From an uncultured Hyphomicrobiales bacterium (lineage in GTDB: Bacteria > Pseudomonadota > Alphaproteobacteria > Rhizobiales > Beijerinckiaceae), in contig CAIWVR010000034.1 in the NCBI GenBank assembly GCA_903916165.1, forward strand, positions 1-5,625: a DNA stretch of 5,625 nt, in the 5' to 3' direction. The position numbers were made by a program, and so were the translations under genes. Positions 5,404 to 5,625 of this stretch are shown here, piece after piece (position 1 is the first letter of the stretch; every line of letters begins with the position of its first letter). The notes under the pieces were generated by a model. It saw only the letters and a list, made by a program, of their open reading frames with translations. It was not told the DNA's origin and ran no database searches.

Positions 5404-5625
5404 TCACACGCCCTTGTAAATCCAGTCGAGGCAGCGCCACACGTCCTCATCGCTGCGCAGGCGTTCGGCTTCGTTGCGGACCTGTGCCTCGATGCCGCCA
5501 AGGTGGTAATAGCGGTCCCATAAGTGCCGGGATTCCAGCTGGATGCGCGCCGTGCGCGTCAGTCGCGCTGCCTCAAAATCCCGGAAAGCGGCCGCAAAAT
5601 CCCCCTTGCACCCATTGATGAGCGA
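5404..5625 (-). CDS. FAD-dependent monooxygenase, C-terminal part (runs off the window)
   Basis: An open minus-strand frame of 73 codons plus a TGA stop enters from the right edge; its start lies outside the window. Counting from the edge, it contains GDFAAAFRDFEAAR (8-21), RTARIQLESRH (24-34), RYYHLGG (38-44) and an end LDWIYKGV (66-73). This pattern, an acidic helix followed by E-A-A-R-x-x-R-T-x-R-I-Q and a later Y-H-L, is typical of the C-terminus of single-component FAD aromatic hydroxylases (salicylate hydroxylase or 6-hydroxynicotinate 3-monooxygenase type), which add an OH group to an aromatic ring with NAD(P)H and O2. The N-terminal FAD motifs cannot be checked here. It converges on the five-gene run, so it belongs to a separate transcript. 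The family is moderately sure; the substrate is unknown. Confidence 0.65.
   Translation of the reverse strand, partial: SLINGCKGDFAAAFRDFEAARLTRTARIQLESRHLWDRYYHLGGIEAQVRNEAERLRSDEDVWRCLDWIYKGV

Noticed and set aside
4227..5501. A 424-codon open frame on the minus strand behind the TctC-like gene, longer than the real gene
   Set aside because: It mirrors the coding frame of a well-supported gene with signal peptide and strong ribosome binding site, its product is His/Arg/Ala-rich with no family pattern, and it runs into the flavin-hydroxylase gene in another frame. This is a common by-product of GC-rich codon use.

Overview
The window is a GC-rich stretch whose codon use and gene types look alphaproteobacterial. 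Two intergenic palindromes of the 'GTCATTGCG...GCAATCCA' type resemble repeats I know from Bradyrhizobium, Rhodopseudomonas and relatives (Hyphomicrobiales). The placement is from memory of those repeats and general gene style, not from a search.

Layout: an imperfect palindromic repeat fills the left edge (about 5-77). It abuts the 3' end of a minus-strand gene for a 4-oxalomesaconate tautomerase/PrpF-family protein (81-1163). A 191-bp divergent intergenic region (1164-1354) carries the start signals for that gene and for a rightward run of five genes. These are a GlcG/HbpS-type (DUF336) protein (1355-1852), an oxaloacetate decarboxylase-like member of the isocitrate lyase/PEP mutase superfamily (1849-2736), a periplasmic-binding-protein-fold protein with no signal peptide (2733-3647), an isochorismatase-family protein with Gly in place of the catalytic Cys (3641-4276), and a TctC/Bug-type periplasmic solute-binding protein with a clear signal peptide (4305-5345). 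The first four overlap by 4-7 bases and are probably translationally coupled; the fifth follows after 28 bases with a strong ribosome binding site. A perfect 12-bp-stem hairpin (5359-5388), sharing its end with the left-edge repeat, separates this run from the convergent 3' end of a minus-strand gene that leaves the window (5404-5625). That end resembles the C-terminus of FAD-dependent aromatic hydroxylases.

Taken together the window looks like a catabolic cluster for an organic acid, possibly an aromatic-derived one. The TctC protein would capture a carboxylate in the periplasm. The tautomerase would act on a dicarboxylic or tricarboxylic keto-acid such as 4-oxalomesaconate. The decarboxylase-like enzyme could turn oxaloacetate into pyruvate at the end of such a route. 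The neighbouring flavin hydroxylase fits aromatic ring attack, but it may belong to another operon. The actual substrate cannot be read from the sequence. The least ordinary parts are the signal-less binding-protein-fold gene, the Cys-less isochorismatase homologue, and the absence of any membrane transport subunit in the window.
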